Shown here in pieces: positions 1 through 10,655 of a stretch of 64,000 bases of DNA. The DNA is from Prorocentrum cordatum (lineage: Eukaryota > Sar > Dinophyceae > Prorocentrales > Prorocentraceae), in the NCBI GenBank assembly GCA_963575745.1, contig CAUYUJ010022415.1, positions 431,001 through 495,000 of the forward strand, in the 5' to 3' direction. The translations under genes and the position numbers were made by a program. The notes under the pieces were generated by a model. That model made no database searches. It was not told where the DNA came from and saw nothing but the letters and a program-made list of their open reading frames with translations. How positions within the stretch are numbered: position 1 is the first letter of the stretch; the number at the start of each line of letters is the position of its first letter.

Positions 1-104
1 ATCGCACCCCCCCCCTGGATTGAAGGAGGGGTTCGAATCCCCCTCCCCGCCCCCGCAAGTCACGGGGTGGGGAGGGGTTCGACCCGCCCCCCTCCCGTGA
101 CTGT

Positions 105-952
105 GGTGGTGGTGGGTTGTGGTGGTGGTGATGCGGTGGTTTGTCGTGGCGGTTGTGGTGGTGGTAGTGGTTGTGGTGGTGGTAGGTTGTCGTGGCGGTT
201 GTGGTGGGTGTGGTGGTGGTGGTGGTGGTGGCGTGGTGGTTTGTGGTGGCGGTGGTGGTGGTGGCGTGGTGGTTTGTGGTGGTGGTGTGGTTTGTGACGG
301 TGGTGGTGGTGTGGTGGGCTGTGGTGATGGTAATGGTGGTGGTGGTTGTGGCGGTGGTGGTGGTGGTGGTGGTGTGGTGGGTTGTGGTGGTGGTGGTGGT
401 GGCGGTGGTGGTAGCACTGGTGGGTTGTTGTTGTGGTGGTGGTGTTGTGCTGGTGGTGGTGGCTGTGGTGGTGGTGATTGCGTGGTGGCTTGCGGTGGCG
501 GTGCTGGTGGTGAGTGGTGGATTGTGGTGGTGGTAGTGGTGGTGGCGGTGGTGATGGCGTGGTGGTTCGTGGTGATGGTGGTGGTGGTGGTGGTGCTGGT
601 GTTGGTGGTGGTGTTGGTGGTGGTGGTGGTGCTAGTGGTGGTGCTGGTGCTGGTGGTGGGTGCTGGGTGCTGGTGGTGGTGGTGGCGTTGGTGGTTTGTG
701 GTGGTGGTGGTGTGGTGGTTTGTGGTGGTGGTGGGTGTTTGTTGTGGTGGTGGCGGCGTTGGTGGTGGTGGTTGTGTGGTAGTTGGTGGCGATGGTGGTG
801 GTGGTTGTGTTGGGTTGTGGTGGTGGAAGGGCGGTTGTGATGGTGGTGGTGTGGTGGTTTGTGGTGGTGGTGGTAGTTGTGGTGGTGGTGGGTTGTGGTG
901 GTTGTGGTGGTGGTGGTGGCGGTGGTGGTGTGGAGTGGTGTGGTGGTGGTGT
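105..952. repeat. GGT/GTG simple-sequence tract
   Basis: About 850 bases built almost only from G and T on the + strand (GTG, GGT and GTT triplets with occasional GCG or GAT). Because the period is three, several frames stay open and give meaningless Val/Gly/Trp/Cys or Thr/His/Pro proteins. I treat it as a microsatellite-like tract, not a gene. The strand asymmetry and closely spaced G runs would favour G-quadruplexes on the + strand. Confidence 0.9.
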
Positions 953-1322
953 GTTCTTCGGGTCTTCCCGCAACCGTTCTTTGGCTTTGGGTCGGTCAAA
1001 GTTCTAATGGATGCCTCTTGGGGTCTCGTTAGAGGGGTCTCCCGGTGGCTTTCTGGAGCGAGGAATCGATATGGCGACTTGTGTTTCCCATCTGCGGCCT
1101 CTGGGGCCTCTCTGGTCACCGGCGCTGCGTCCCCGCAGTTGGCGCTGCCGGCCGCCGCCAGCACGGGCGCCGGCTCCGGGGGGGGAGGGGTTCGTTTCCC
1201 CCCCCTCCTCCTCCTCTGGGGGGGGGGTTCTGATCGAGGGCGCCGAATGTTTGGGGCCCCCTCCTCCCTTTGAAACGCGTCGCCGAATGTTCCCAAAGCA
1301 AGCGCCCGTGTAACGCGCTCTC
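953..1322. other. spacer without recognisable gene
   Basis: Mixed GC-rich sequence with long G runs near 1181-1190 and 1219-1229. No protein family or RNA was recognised. It leads directly into the tandem array starting near 1323. Confidence 0.5.
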
Positions 1323-2165
1323 TCAAATGGGGCCACGAAACGCTGTACTGGGTGGCGCGGGCGCATGTGATCACAGCCACTGGGGCCGTCGTAGGGCCAC
1401 GCCACGCTGTACTGGGCGGCGGGGACGCATGTGATCACAGCCACTGGGGCTTATGTGGCCACGAAGCGCTGTACTGGGCGACGCGGACGCATGTGATTAC
1501 AGCCACTGGGGCCTTCTCTTGGAGCTCCCAACGGGGCCACGCCGCGCTGTACTGGGTGGCTGCGCGGACGCATGTGATCACAGCCGCGACTTCGGTGAAG
1601 CCCCCGATGGGTCCACGAAGCGCTGTAGTGGGTGGCGCGGACGCATGTGATCACAGCCACTGGGGCTTCTGGTGGATTTCCAAATGAGGACACGCCGCGC
1701 TGTAGTGGGTGGCGCGGACGCATGTGATCACAGCCACAGAGACATTCGGTGGAGCCCCCTGTGGGGCCACTCCGCGCCGTACTGGGTGGCGCGGACGCGT
1801 GTGATCACAGCCACTGGGGCCTTCGGTGGAGCTCCCTATGGGGCCAGGCCGCAATGCACACGGTGGCGCGGACGCATGTGATCTCAGCCACTGGAGGCTT
1901 CGGTGGAGCCCCCAAGGGGGCCACGAAGCGCTTTAGTATTGGGTGGCGCGGACGCATGTGATCACAGCCACTGGGGGCTTCGGTGTAGCTCCCTATGGGG
2001 TCACGAAGCGCTGTGCTCGGTAGCGCGGCCGCATTGGATCACAACCACTAGGGCCTTCGATGGGGTCCATATTGGGCAACGCAGCGCTGTACTTGGCGGC
2101 GCGGACGCATGTGACCACAGCCGTTGGGGTCTTCGGTGGAGCTCCCAAATGGGGCCACGAATCGT
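1323..2165 (+). repeat. 77-bp tandem array, copy 1 of the array family
   Basis: About eleven imperfect units, most 73-81 bp with two of 62-64 bp at the left end. Each carries 'ggggccacgaagcgctgta', 'ggcgcggacgcatgtgatca' and 'cttcggtggagctccctat'. The same unit, diverged, makes up 32.6-34.8, 36.35-38.07 and 39.4-41.1 kb. Here the middle of the unit reads GCATGTGATCACAGCCAC, where the other arrays read GCATGCGGACGG or GCATGTGGCCACCC. The conserved head seen in the other copies was not found upstream. The conserved tail appears only beyond the LINE, at 6133-6207. Confidence 0.9.
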
Positions 2166-2252
2166 ATGAGAGGTGCCGGAATCGTGGCCACGCGGAGAGC
2201 AGAGGCAGGTGTGGGATGAGCATTCCCAGCGGTACCGCATTTCGACTCCACG

Positions 2253-3179
2253 ATGGAGGAGGGAAAGAAGAACCTTATGTATTCCTTCGCCAAGGCAGGT
2301 AAGCGAGGCCCGTCGCAGTCCCCTGAAAAGGCCAAGCTGGACAAGATTAAACGTATGGCCGAACAGGTAGCAGCTGCATCAAGTTCTCCTGGGGCGGCTT
2401 CGAGCAGCGATGGCCACTTGGGGATCCTCCAGGCCATAGCTGCCTTGTCCGACAAGATGGACAAGATGGCCCTAAAGAGCGACCTCGATGAGCTTTCGAC
2501 CGACCTTAAGAAGGAGATCAAGACCAAGGTATCGGAGGCCGTGGACCCCATCCAGGCTCGTATCCACGAACTCGAGGTCCGCATGACCAACATCGAAGGC
2601 AATCCTCCTCCGGCCTCGTCTCCTTCCTCATCTGCTCCGGCTTTCAAGGACCTTCTGAACACCGTGAACCGTCTTGATCCTGCGCTCCGTCGCATTGTTT
2701 TCGTTGGCTGGCCGGACGGGGTCTCAGAGAACACCAGGATCCAGGCGATGGAGAACTTTGTGAAATCACATTGTTCTTCTTTCCGCCCAATTGGTTTTGG
2801 GAGCGACTTCACCGGACCCTACAACAACCAGAAATTGTCGAAGGGATCGTGGGTCGAATTCTGCAGCCCTGACACCGCTAAATCTTTCCTGTCCCGCGTC
2901 CAGGCTTCCAAGACTGAGTTGAACATCGAGGGCAAGGCGCTCTTGGTGAAGCCCGCCCGCACGAAGATCCAGAAGAAACGCAACTACGCCTTGCGGGCGG
3001 CGGAGAACTTGATTAAGGAGACTGGCGATGCCTCTGGCAAGAACGTGGAGATTTCGTGGAAGGTGGAGGGCTCGAAGGAGCGGCACGTCATCGTGAACAA
3101 GGAGGTTGCTTTCAAGCAGTGCCAGGACGACGCGATTGGCACCTTCCTACCTCCTTTGACCCAGCTTTCCATCCCGTAG
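2253..3179 (+). CDS. LINE ORF1 protein (coiled coil plus RRM-like)
   Basis: A 308-residue ORF starting at the ATG at 2253 and ending with TAG. The N-terminus is basic (residues 1-45). Residues about 55-120 are heptad-like with alternating Lys/Asp/Leu (ALSDKMDKMALKSDLDEL...), as expected for the trimerising coiled coil of LINE ORF1 proteins. Residues about 140-235 (starting RRIVFVGWPDGVSENTR) resemble the RRM-like RNA-binding fold, followed by a Lys/Arg-rich C-terminal region. By analogy with LINE-1 ORF1p it would coat element RNA and act as a nucleic-acid chaperone. It lies upstream of ORF2 on the same strand. The frame is uninterrupted although ORF2 is broken. The family call rests on layout and context; no specific signature proves it. 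Confidence 0.7.
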   Translation: MEEGKKNLMYSFAKAGKRGPSQSPEKAKLDKIKRMAEQVAAASSSPGAASSSDGHLGILQAIAALSDKMDKMALKSDLDELSTDLKKEIKTKVSEAVDPIQARIHELEVRMTNIEGNPPPASSPSSSAPAFKDLLNTVNRLDPALRRIVFVGWPDGVSENTRIQAMENFVKSHCSSFRPIGFGSDFTGPYNNQKLSKGSWVEFCSPDTAKSFLSRVQASKTELNIEGKALLVKPARTKIQKKRNYALRAAENLIKETGDASGKNVEISWKVEGSKERHVIVNKEVAFKQCQDDAIGTFLPPLTQLSIP

Positions 3180-3254
3180 GGGTGGCTTGGGGCCGCTCTT
3201 CATCATAACACGTACCCGTTCAAGCGTCACGTTATTTGGCCCGCCCGCCACTCT

Positions 3255-4139
3255 GTGGCAGAAGAGCGGCCCCACCAGTTGGAGACCCGACGTGCTCGTC
3301 GCCGCGGTCCTCGTACTCATGATGCTCTCTGGCGCAGGCGCCGCCTGTGGAATGCCCATTTGGGTCCCCAGCGCCCTCCTGGCGACAACTCGCGGAAATC
3401 CGAGCTTGAGTCGCCAGTCCCGGATATCAGTTTCACCATTATGCATGTCTACTTGCGCGGTTTCGTTCCTCATAGTGCTGAATTGTACCACCGAGTGGAG
3501 CAAGCTGGATTTCCAAATGTACTTGCCATTACCGAAACTTGTTTGGACCCTTCTATTCGCAATGCTTATCTTGATGGCTACGTGCAGGTATCCAGGCTGG
3601 ACCGGCACGATGGGAGGAAAGGAGGAGGCACACTATTGCTGGCGACAGAATATTTTGCTTCCAGTATCGTGCACGTCTTGGATTCTTCTGAATTTGAACG
3701 CGCTTGGCATATCATTCACACGAGGCATATCATTCACACGAGTCAAGGACCACTATTGTTCGCTGTTTGGTACCGCCCCCCTTGTCGTGGTGAAGTTGCT
3801 TCTGTTCGCACTTTGGAGTCTGAGTGGGAGTCCTTGCGCCACATGGCGATGGCTACCATCATTGCGGAGGATATGAATGCGCACAACCAGAGGTGGCTGC
3901 GATACTCGCACAGCAACACCGTTGAGGGGAAGGAGCTGCAAAACATTTGCGGCAAAATGGGTCTGACGGAGAAAGTGGGGCAACCTACTCGTGGAGCTTA
4001 TTTGTTGGATCTTGTTCTCACGGATTCCGTATCTGGTGTTACTTGCAAAGTTCTGCCAGAAATCAGCGACCACAAAATTGTGCTTTCTCGCGTTTCGCTG
4101 CACGTATCTCTCTCGGAGCCGGTCGTGCGAGAGCATTGA
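3255..4139 (+). pseudogene. LINE ORF2 N-terminal part: APE-type endonuclease
   Basis: A 294-residue open stretch beginning at a GTG; the first ATG in frame is at 3441 (MHVYLRGF). Endonuclease/exonuclease/phosphatase landmarks appear in order: AITETCLD, GGGTLLLA, WYRPP, DMNAHN (the family usually has GDFNAH), LDLVLTD and ISDHK. This domain nicks target DNA for target-primed reverse transcription. An 18-base tandem duplication at about 3709-3743 inserts a repeated HIIHT. The frame ends at TGA 4137-4139 but continues in the same frame (HFSTADWSGLCNAF...) into the RT region, so this is one nonsense mutation inside a once-continuous ORF2; a Trp or Arg codon is the likely original. The Gly-to-Glu change before the catalytic Asp suggests loss of activity. 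Confidence 0.8.
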
Positions 4140-6018
4140 CATTTCAGCACCGCTGACTGGAGTGGCTTATGCAACGCTTTCTCTTCTACTGATTGGCGGG
4201 ATTTGTTTCGTGGTTGCAACACCGATGCTGCTGCAGCGAAGTTTTCTGAGTGCCTGACAGATACAGCAAAAATGTATATTCCGAGGCACCGGACGTCCTT
4301 TCGAAAGTCATCCCACCCTTGGTTGAATGACAGATGCTGGAGACTGATTGACCAGAAGACCCAGGCGATTGGCACCGTTGAGTACGCGCACAAACAGAAG
4401 CTATGTTCGGACGGTCTCCGGGACGAGTACACGAAGTACGTGGCCCACACTCGGCAGCGCACTCTTGAATTGAAGCCTTCTTCGAAGAAGCGGTGGACGT
4501 TGTGCAATTCGTTGTTGCTCCGGGCTGGCTATTCCTCGTGTTCATCGATCCCTCCTCTGCTGGATTCCTCAGGTGGTTGGGCAACCTTCCCAAAAAGCAA
4601 AGCCGATTTATTCAGGACGTGCTTCAGTTCGAAATTTGGATTGCCAGCCGCAGTCGAACATGAAGCTACGAATGCAGGGCAACTTCAAAATCAACTTATG
4701 TTCGGTTTTGCACCCGTTCGCGTACGGACAATATGTCGAGTGCTTCAAAGATTACGAAAAGATTCCGGTACTGGCCCAGATGCCATATCAGCTCGCCTCC
4801 TAAAGCGGTGTGCCCGTGAGCTTGCGCTTCCTATAGCATTCATTATTCGCCTGATCTTGCAAAAGGGGGGACTGGCCCGCCTCTTGGAAAAATCACTGGT
4901 TCTTCCCATTGCTCAAGAGAAGCAGCCGGTCGCAGCCAGGCAACTAAGAGGCATTCATTTAACTTCGCACATCGCGAAATCAGCAGAGAGGGTGTTCGCT
5001 GGCTTCCTCTTGCCGTTTTTTGAGGCCACGGGGGCATACGGCCAGAACCAGTTCGCGTATCACAGGGGCCGCGGATACAAGGATGCGCTCGCCTTCGCCG
5101 TCTGCAGTTGGATTTGGGAAATTGGTCGTGGCAAGCGCGTTGGTTTATATTGCTCAGATGTTGCAGGCGCCTTCGACCGAGTACGTGCCGCACGGTTGTT
5201 GGAGAAGCGCAAAGCGAAAGGTGTAGACGACGCGTTCTTGAAGGTCTATCTTCTTGGCTTGCGCCCAGAACAGCTCATATCGTCGTTGACGGCGTGCTCT
5301 CAGAACCTTTCGAGCTTCAAGACATGGTCTTCCAGGGGACCGTGCTTGGTCCGCCCTTGTGGAACGTGTACTGTTCTGACGCGAGAGAGGTCATATCAGT
5401 TATGGGTTTCCTGTAGGCGGTATTTGCTGACGATTTGAATTGCTGGCGCGTGTTCAGCGGCACCACCGGCGACCGCACGGTGCTAGAACAAGTTCGCACA
5501 TGCCAGTCTGCATTGCGTTCGTGGGGGTCTGCAAATCAGGTACTGTTCGAGCCGTTGAAGGCCACGTTTTGTGCTACCTCGAGGGCCCCACTCCAGCTGT
5601 CTACCACGCCAAACATAAATCCCTGAAGCAGTTTGACGATATCCAGTCTCCGTTCTTAGACGAGGTTGGCTTTTCGGCAGAGTCCGCTGTGCGAGATCAT
5701 AATATTGCTCCGTTGGGTATGCGTTGTGATATTGCTGTACTGGGGTTGCTATACAAAATTGCTGCTGGCCTTGCTCCCCCTTCTCTTTCGGCGTTGTTCC
5801 GTCCAGCCGATGGCCATCTGGAATCTTTTGGTTTCGCAGCAGCTCGGAGATTTCACGACAAAGCGCTGTTTGATCCGATCGAGCCCGGTCACCTGGCTAT
5901 TCTGCGACGGTCCATATTTGGCATGATATGCGTGTTCAACCGGCTGCCAAACGACATCGTGAACAGCCGTACCGTCCAAATCTTCCAAAGGAGGCTACAC
6001 CATAGAGCAAAGTCTTAG
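4140..6018 (+). pseudogene. LINE ORF2 reverse transcriptase and C-terminal domain, broken
   Basis: RT motifs are spread over three frames. The first frame (from 4140) carries GPDAISARLLK, the fingers region and motif A (LYCSDVAGAFDRV, about 5150-5180). The frame shifts near 5248; the next frame reads SSWLAPRTAHIVVDG and QGTVLGPPLWN (motif B). An in-frame TAG at 5414-5416 comes just before FADDLN (5423-5437), the catalytic motif C, where most relatives have YADD. Soon after, part of the palm/thumb is missing. A third frame, from about 5600 to the stop at 6016-6018, encodes the conserved C-terminus (SPFLDEVGFS, CDIAVLGLLYKI, AILRRSIFGMICVFNRLP). This region once did target-primed reverse transcription and cannot now encode one protein. 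Confidence 0.8.
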
Positions 6019-6132
6019 GCCGGCCAGCCGGGCTGGCAGGAGATGTTCCGCGCAGGTTTGTACATATGAATGTGTTTATCCTTGTTGAGTTGTTGTGAGG
6101 GTTTGTCGTAGAAAAAATTAGGGAGTAGACGA

Positions 6133-6207
6133 ATGAGAAGGAGAAGAAACGCGGGGCGCATTCTCTTCAAAACGAGGACCGAACACCACAGGATGGTCGG
6201 GAAAAAG
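6133..6207 (+). repeat. tail of tandem-array element, copy 1
   Basis: The sequence running from 'gaacgcggggc' through 'ttcaaaacgaggacc' and 'acaccacaggatgg' to GGGAAA matches 38076-38142 (+) and, in reverse complement, 32551-32632. In those two places it directly ends a 77-bp array. Here it is separated from the array at 1323-2165 by the LINE, which supports insertion of the LINE into an array element. Confidence 0.75.
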
Positions 6208-6720
6208 AACCACCCTTTACCCTTGTAACAGCTGCAAGCTTGTAAGACGACTGCGCGAGTCGCTTCGGCGAGGGACCCTTGATGAGAGGAACCGTCCTCT
6301 ATCCCTATAGCTGCTGCACGCCCTCAAGAGGATTCACCCTGTATCCCTATAAATGCTGCAAGCTGTGAAGACAAATGTGCGCCTCACTAGAGCGAGAGTG
6401 ACATGTTGAAAGCGGCATAAGCTTCATCCTTGTACCAGTTAAGAACACTTACGGCGAATGGTCGTGGAACGGAGGCGAGAGTCAAATGTTTTAGATGACT
6501 GGTGCCCCATCCCAGTAAATGTTGGCATGTTGTACGGCGAATGTGCGAAACACTAGCACGAGCACCGCAACTTGGCAACCAATCTCCATCGATCCTTGTA
6601 ATCGCAGCACGCTGTCACAACGAATGTGCTCGGCATTAAAGCGAGATCTGAAAACCACCCCATGCTCCCATCCACCCTTATAACTGTTGCAAATGTTAAG
6701 CTTCATTGCTGTATATGGCA
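6208..6720. repeat. decayed tandem repeat, roughly 80-100-bp units
   Basis: About six diverged units share 'cccttgtaacagctgcaagc'-like cores followed by 'gacgaatgtgc' and 'cactagagcgag' (near 6214, 6297, 6340, 6430, 6510, 6590 and 6680). No coding potential was seen. Confidence 0.55.
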
Positions 6721-6774
6721 CACAAGTCTCAAGCGAAAGGTCTGGCCGCCCTTCCGACAAGTCTGGGGGTGCGA

Positions 6775-7312
6775 CAGAGATAAGTGCTGGAGGATAAGGA
6801 GGAGAACAGAGAGAGAGGGAAGGAGGACCGGGAGGAGGAGGGAGAATAGAGGAGAAAGAGTTGGCATGATCTTTCCCTCGGTCAACCTCAGTCCATCTTG
6901 TCGTCCCTCCTTTTCTCCCGCTCCATGCCCTCCTTGGATGTCTCCTGATTTCGAGCGCTGGATCCCTTGTTCGTCCCCTCCCTCCCTGACAACCTCGCTC
7001 TCCCTCCCCCTATCCCTCATATCGCCATCCGTCCTTCCTACCCTCCCTCCCTCACTCCCTCAGTCCCTCCCCGGATCCACCCTTCCTCCATCCTTCTCCT
7101 GCTCCTCCTGCTCCTCCTCCGCCTCCTCCTCCACAAAGCCTCCTTCAACCCCCGCGCGCGAGGGGCGGGGGATAATGCCGACGACGACGCCGCCGACGAC
7201 GCCGCCGCGACGACGGCGATGACAAACGACGCCGCCGCCGACGACGCCGCCGCCAACGCCAAACGACGACGACGACACACGGCAACGACGACAAACGGCA
7301 ACGACGACGAGG

Positions 7313-7345
<33 letters not shown>

Positions 7346-7354
7346 ACGGCGACA

Positions 7355-7385
<31 letters not shown>

Positions 7386-7400
7386 GGGCGGCGCCGACGA
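6775..7400. repeat. purine tract, pyrimidine tract and GAC/GCC triplet repeats
   Basis: A GA-rich stretch (6775-6862) is followed by a CCCT-rich pyrimidine stretch (about 6935-7140). Then come GAC, GCC and ACG triplets (about 7170-7395), which encode Asp/Ala runs on one strand and Arg/Ser/Val runs on the other. The triplet period keeps several frames open; I see no gene. Confidence 0.8.
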
Positions 7401-8239
7401 CGCCCAGCCGAGGCGGCCAAGGACCGGCGGGGGCTCCGCCTGCTCCGGGCAGGAGGCCGCCGCAGAGCCGCTGGCGGCAGCGCTCGGCCGCGGCCGCCCG
7501 TGCCGCGCCAGCGGTCGCGACCTCGGGAGAGGCCCCCAGGTGACAAAGGCGGGCAAACGGTGTGGCTCGTAACGGAGTTGTGCGATACGGCATTGCAGGC
7601 GAGGCTGGCCTGTGGATCTGCGTGCGCCCTTCCAGGAACGTCTGTGCGCAGCCAGTGCCCGCATCGGAGATGGACTGCCGCAGCAACAACCCGCTAGCAC
7701 CCTCTAATCGATCGCCATCCCCACGACCCCACTGGCCGACTTACCCCTCTAGGTGGGGATACATGCTGCTCCCTTCAGATCTCGCGGGACCTCGCACCAC
7801 TGGGGGGGGGGCTGGTGGGGCTGAGGTGCCTGGCCCAGAGGGGATATAAATCGGTTAGGCGCTGCTGAACCCATACCGCAACGCTCACTGGCTAAATACG
7901 CCATAACCCACTCGGCCTCGGATGCATGCATCCGACGCCTTGGCTTTTTCAACCCAGGCCCACCAGACGTCCCGACCGTTCCCATGGGGCCAGCTTCTCG
8001 TCCTGAGCAGCTTTTCCCTTTCACTCGTTGGGGAGCCCGAGAACGCCTGGTTCCCCTCTGGCCAAGCAGCCGTTTCGCCTGAGACTTCCTTTCAGGAACC
8101 CTGCTATCGCCTCCATGCCGGCTGCAGTTTGGTCTGGACGGCCACGATCCCTTGTGTGCGACATCCTACTCCTCGACCCGCCTCTTCACATTTGCTGCTG
8201 CAGTAATTCCAATACTGAGCTCCCAGAAGTCCCGACCCT
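7401..8239. other. no recognisable gene
   Basis: GC-rich unique-looking sequence. Only short, compositionally biased ORFs are present. A 39-base stretch at 7834-7872 (with gatataaatcggttaggcg) resembles the end of the A repeat of the element at 16.3-30.1 kb; see findings. Confidence 0.4.
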
Positions 8240-9020
8240 TTCCCATGGGGGGGCCGGCTTCTCGTCCTGAGACGCTCTTCGACGGTCCGAGGGCTTGGCG
8301 AGGGTCCCCGGAGGCCGAAAACGGAAAAAAACAGTCGTGAGGTCTGGTTTTCGGGTCATACCTCGGGTCTCTGGCGGCCGTTCGGGAACGCCCTCGACGA
8401 GACGCAGCTGGTAGAACGTATCCCGGGGCCGAACACGGCGAAAAGCCTTCGCCTCGATACTTGTTCAAGCCGTTGGAGGCCTGGGGCAGAGCGGCCCCCG
8501 CCGCGCCCAAAATGGCCGGCCGGCCGCGCCGGCGACCGGTGGCTCGGAGCGCAGCCGCGCCCGCAGGCCCGCGACCAGCCCGTCCCAGCCCAGGACGTCG
8601 GGCACCTGCGGGCGGGGCGCAGCGGTGGCGCCCGCGGAGCCGCCGCGGAGACGTCGAGCGAAGCGGCAACGCAGAAATCCTGGCGTCGCAGTTGTTTCGC
8701 GGCGGGCGGTTTTGCCTGTCGTCGAGCCCTGGGACGGTCCGATCTGGCTTGAAAAAACGCAGCAGGTAGAATGGCGTGGTTGATTTTTTACGACATGACC
8801 CTTCCCAAGTACTGCCTTTTGATCCTGAGCCGTTCTTCGACGGCCAGACCCGGCGAGGACCCCCGAAGCTGAAAACTGCCAAACCTTCCCAACTTTTGTT
8901 TCACGACGCGAGGGGTTTCAACATCCCTGATGGTTTTTGTCGGGTTATAGCTCAGGCCTCTGGCGGCCTCTCGGGACGATCCAGGCACCCACAGAACGTA
9001 TTCGGGGAGAATCAGCTGAT
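8240..9020. repeat. two to three diverged copies of a roughly 570-bp repeat
   Basis: Shared blocks recur in the same order: 'ctgag(a/c)cg(c/t)tcttcgacgg', 'gg(g/c)gagg(g/a)(t/c)cccc', a 'tttt(c/t)gggt(c/t)ata' block, 'tctggcggcc' and 'agaacgtat'. They are seen at 8268-8430 and 8826-9002, with a partial copy near 8718-8775. No gene was recognised. Confidence 0.55.
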
Positions 9021-10504
9021 GGAAGGCACCCCGAGGCTCGAAAACAATCGGAAGCCGACGAAAACATCAGAAAAAACCTTGAAGCTTTGGGCTTCGAGAC
9101 CCCCTCTGAGCTGGTAACTTGCGGCCGAGTGCTCGCCAGAGTTGACTGCACTGGCACTGCATCAGGACGAGCCCCTGCGACCTAAGAGGTTCGGGGCGGT
9201 GACGGCCACGGGGATTCGGGACTTCGAGAATCATGCAGCGAAACAAGAAGGAGGCACAAACTTAAGCTGTCAAGAGGGCGACCCCATTCAACATGTACGG
9301 ATAAGAGGGGGGCGACTCCTGATTGGTGGGGCTCGTGCACGTTTGCTCGAAGGCGTCACACCTGCCCTGATGCTGAAGATGCTGCAGCTTTGGCGGCTCA
9401 ATCGGCCTGGCCCAGCCTGACTGCCTCCTCCCACGAAGACCCGAAGGAGAAGAGAAGGATGAGGATGAGGAGGAGGAGGTGCCTGGGAAGGGCTGTTGGG
9501 AGGGGGGTCCAGCGCCGACATGAGAAGTGCGCGCGGTGTATGCTGCTCCTTTTGCATGGAAGATGCTGGAAAGAGCCAACAGAAATTTGACGCCTGAAAT
9601 GGGAAATTACAACAAACGTCGGGAGGATGCAAGACATCAAGCGACGTCCCAAACCGGCAGCGGCCACCGCTGGGCGAATGGATGGTGTCCGCAGCAACAC
9701 CAACAGTGAATCCTGCCCGAATTGGTCAGGAACTGCTGTCGGTCTTCGCCCCCACTCTTTCCGTCCCCATCTCGATCCTCCACAAGGAGCCCGAAATCCG
9801 CCGGCGCGAATTTCATGGAGACATGGAACCCCGGACCTCGCGTACCTTTCTCGAGCCAGCTCATCATCCCTAACTGTTGCCTGGAGCCCGACTCCGGCCT
9901 GTGGAGGGGCCGCAAGACAGCCATCTCGATTGGCTCGAGACGCCAGATCTCTGGGGGGTAGCGGTGAGCAGAATGAGGTGGCGCGAGGGGGGGGGGCAAC
10001 CTTCGAAGAAGGCGGGGCGATGGTTGGATGGCGGGTGTCTTCTAGGAAGCGTCCAGATGCTCCTGAGAAGACATCTCAGAAGCCAGGAGGGCATATGAGA
10101 AGCCACCTGCCTCCTTCGCATTTCTCGGCATTCTTAAAAGGCCGCCCCATCGCGCGGCCCCTCTGTTCGCGACGACAGGAAGAGCGGCCGAAAGGGGTGA
10201 GGGGGAGCGTCGCTGGGGAACTGAAAGATCGAGGTGGAATCGGTGATACATGATCCAGGGTTGCCCCGCCCCCCCTGCACAGGAGATTGAACCTCCTCCC
10301 CCCTGGATGGGTACGCCCGTGAACGTCGCGAAACCTCGCGAATGGGATCGCTCCCCACCCACCCCTGTGGTCCGTGGCTCTGTGGGCGTGGCGCGGTGGA
10401 GGGTGGCCGATCCGCTGCCCTCGCCGAGAGCTTTCCGAGACTACGGTCGCAGGTCCGTGCGGAATTCGTTCCCACTGCACCCTCGGCCTTGGCGTGGCCA
10501 GGGC
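9021..10504. other. no recognisable gene
   Basis: Mixed GC-rich sequence. The longest ORFs (about 100-210 codons) overlap each other on both strands, lack recognisable motifs and look like chance openings. A CCCCCC run sits near 10268. Confidence 0.4.
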
Positions 10505-10655
10505 GCTTGGGGGGCGCGAGGTCGTCTTCGTCGTATTCGTCGTCGTCGTCGTCGTCTTCGTCGTCGTCGTGGTCGTCGTGGTCGTGGTCGTCGTCGTCGT
10601 CGTCGTCGTCTTCGTCGACATCGTCGTCGTCGCCGCCGCCGCCGTCGCCATTCCT
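10505..10655. repeat. TCG triplet microsatellite
   Basis: A run of TCG/CGT triplets with few interruptions. It encodes Arg, Ser or Val runs on + and Thr or Arg runs on -, and accounts for the poly-Thr segment of the long minus-strand opening at 10076-11497. Confidence 0.9.

Larger units (their letters stand above)
2166..6132 (+). mobile_element. decayed non-LTR retrotransposon (LINE) inserted in a tandem-array element
   Basis: A two-ORF LINE: intact ORF1 at 2253-3179, then a broken ORF2 with an APE-type endonuclease, reverse transcriptase and a C-terminal domain ending at 6018. The 5' leader is about 87 bases. The 3' trailer (6019-6132) ends near 'tagaaaaaattagggag'. The left flank is a 77-bp array and the right flank is the tail of the same array family, so the LINE probably landed inside an array element. 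A possible short target duplication (ACGAAT at 2157-2162 and 6129-6134) is too short to be decisive. The element is dead: ORF2 has two nonsense codons, two frame changes and an apparent internal deletion. Confidence 0.85.

Noticed and set aside
20-51. tRNA T-arm/B-box-like sequence (GGTTCGAATCC) at the left edge
   Set aside because: Only four clean stem pairs, no room to test the acceptor or D arm because the window starts here, and a similar GGTTCGACCC recurs 45 bases on. It could be the 3' end of a tRNA or tRNA-derived repeat but cannot be supported.
119-1273. 384-codon + strand ORF
   Set aside because: Mostly Val/Gly/Trp from the GGT/GTG tract; period-three repeat artefact.
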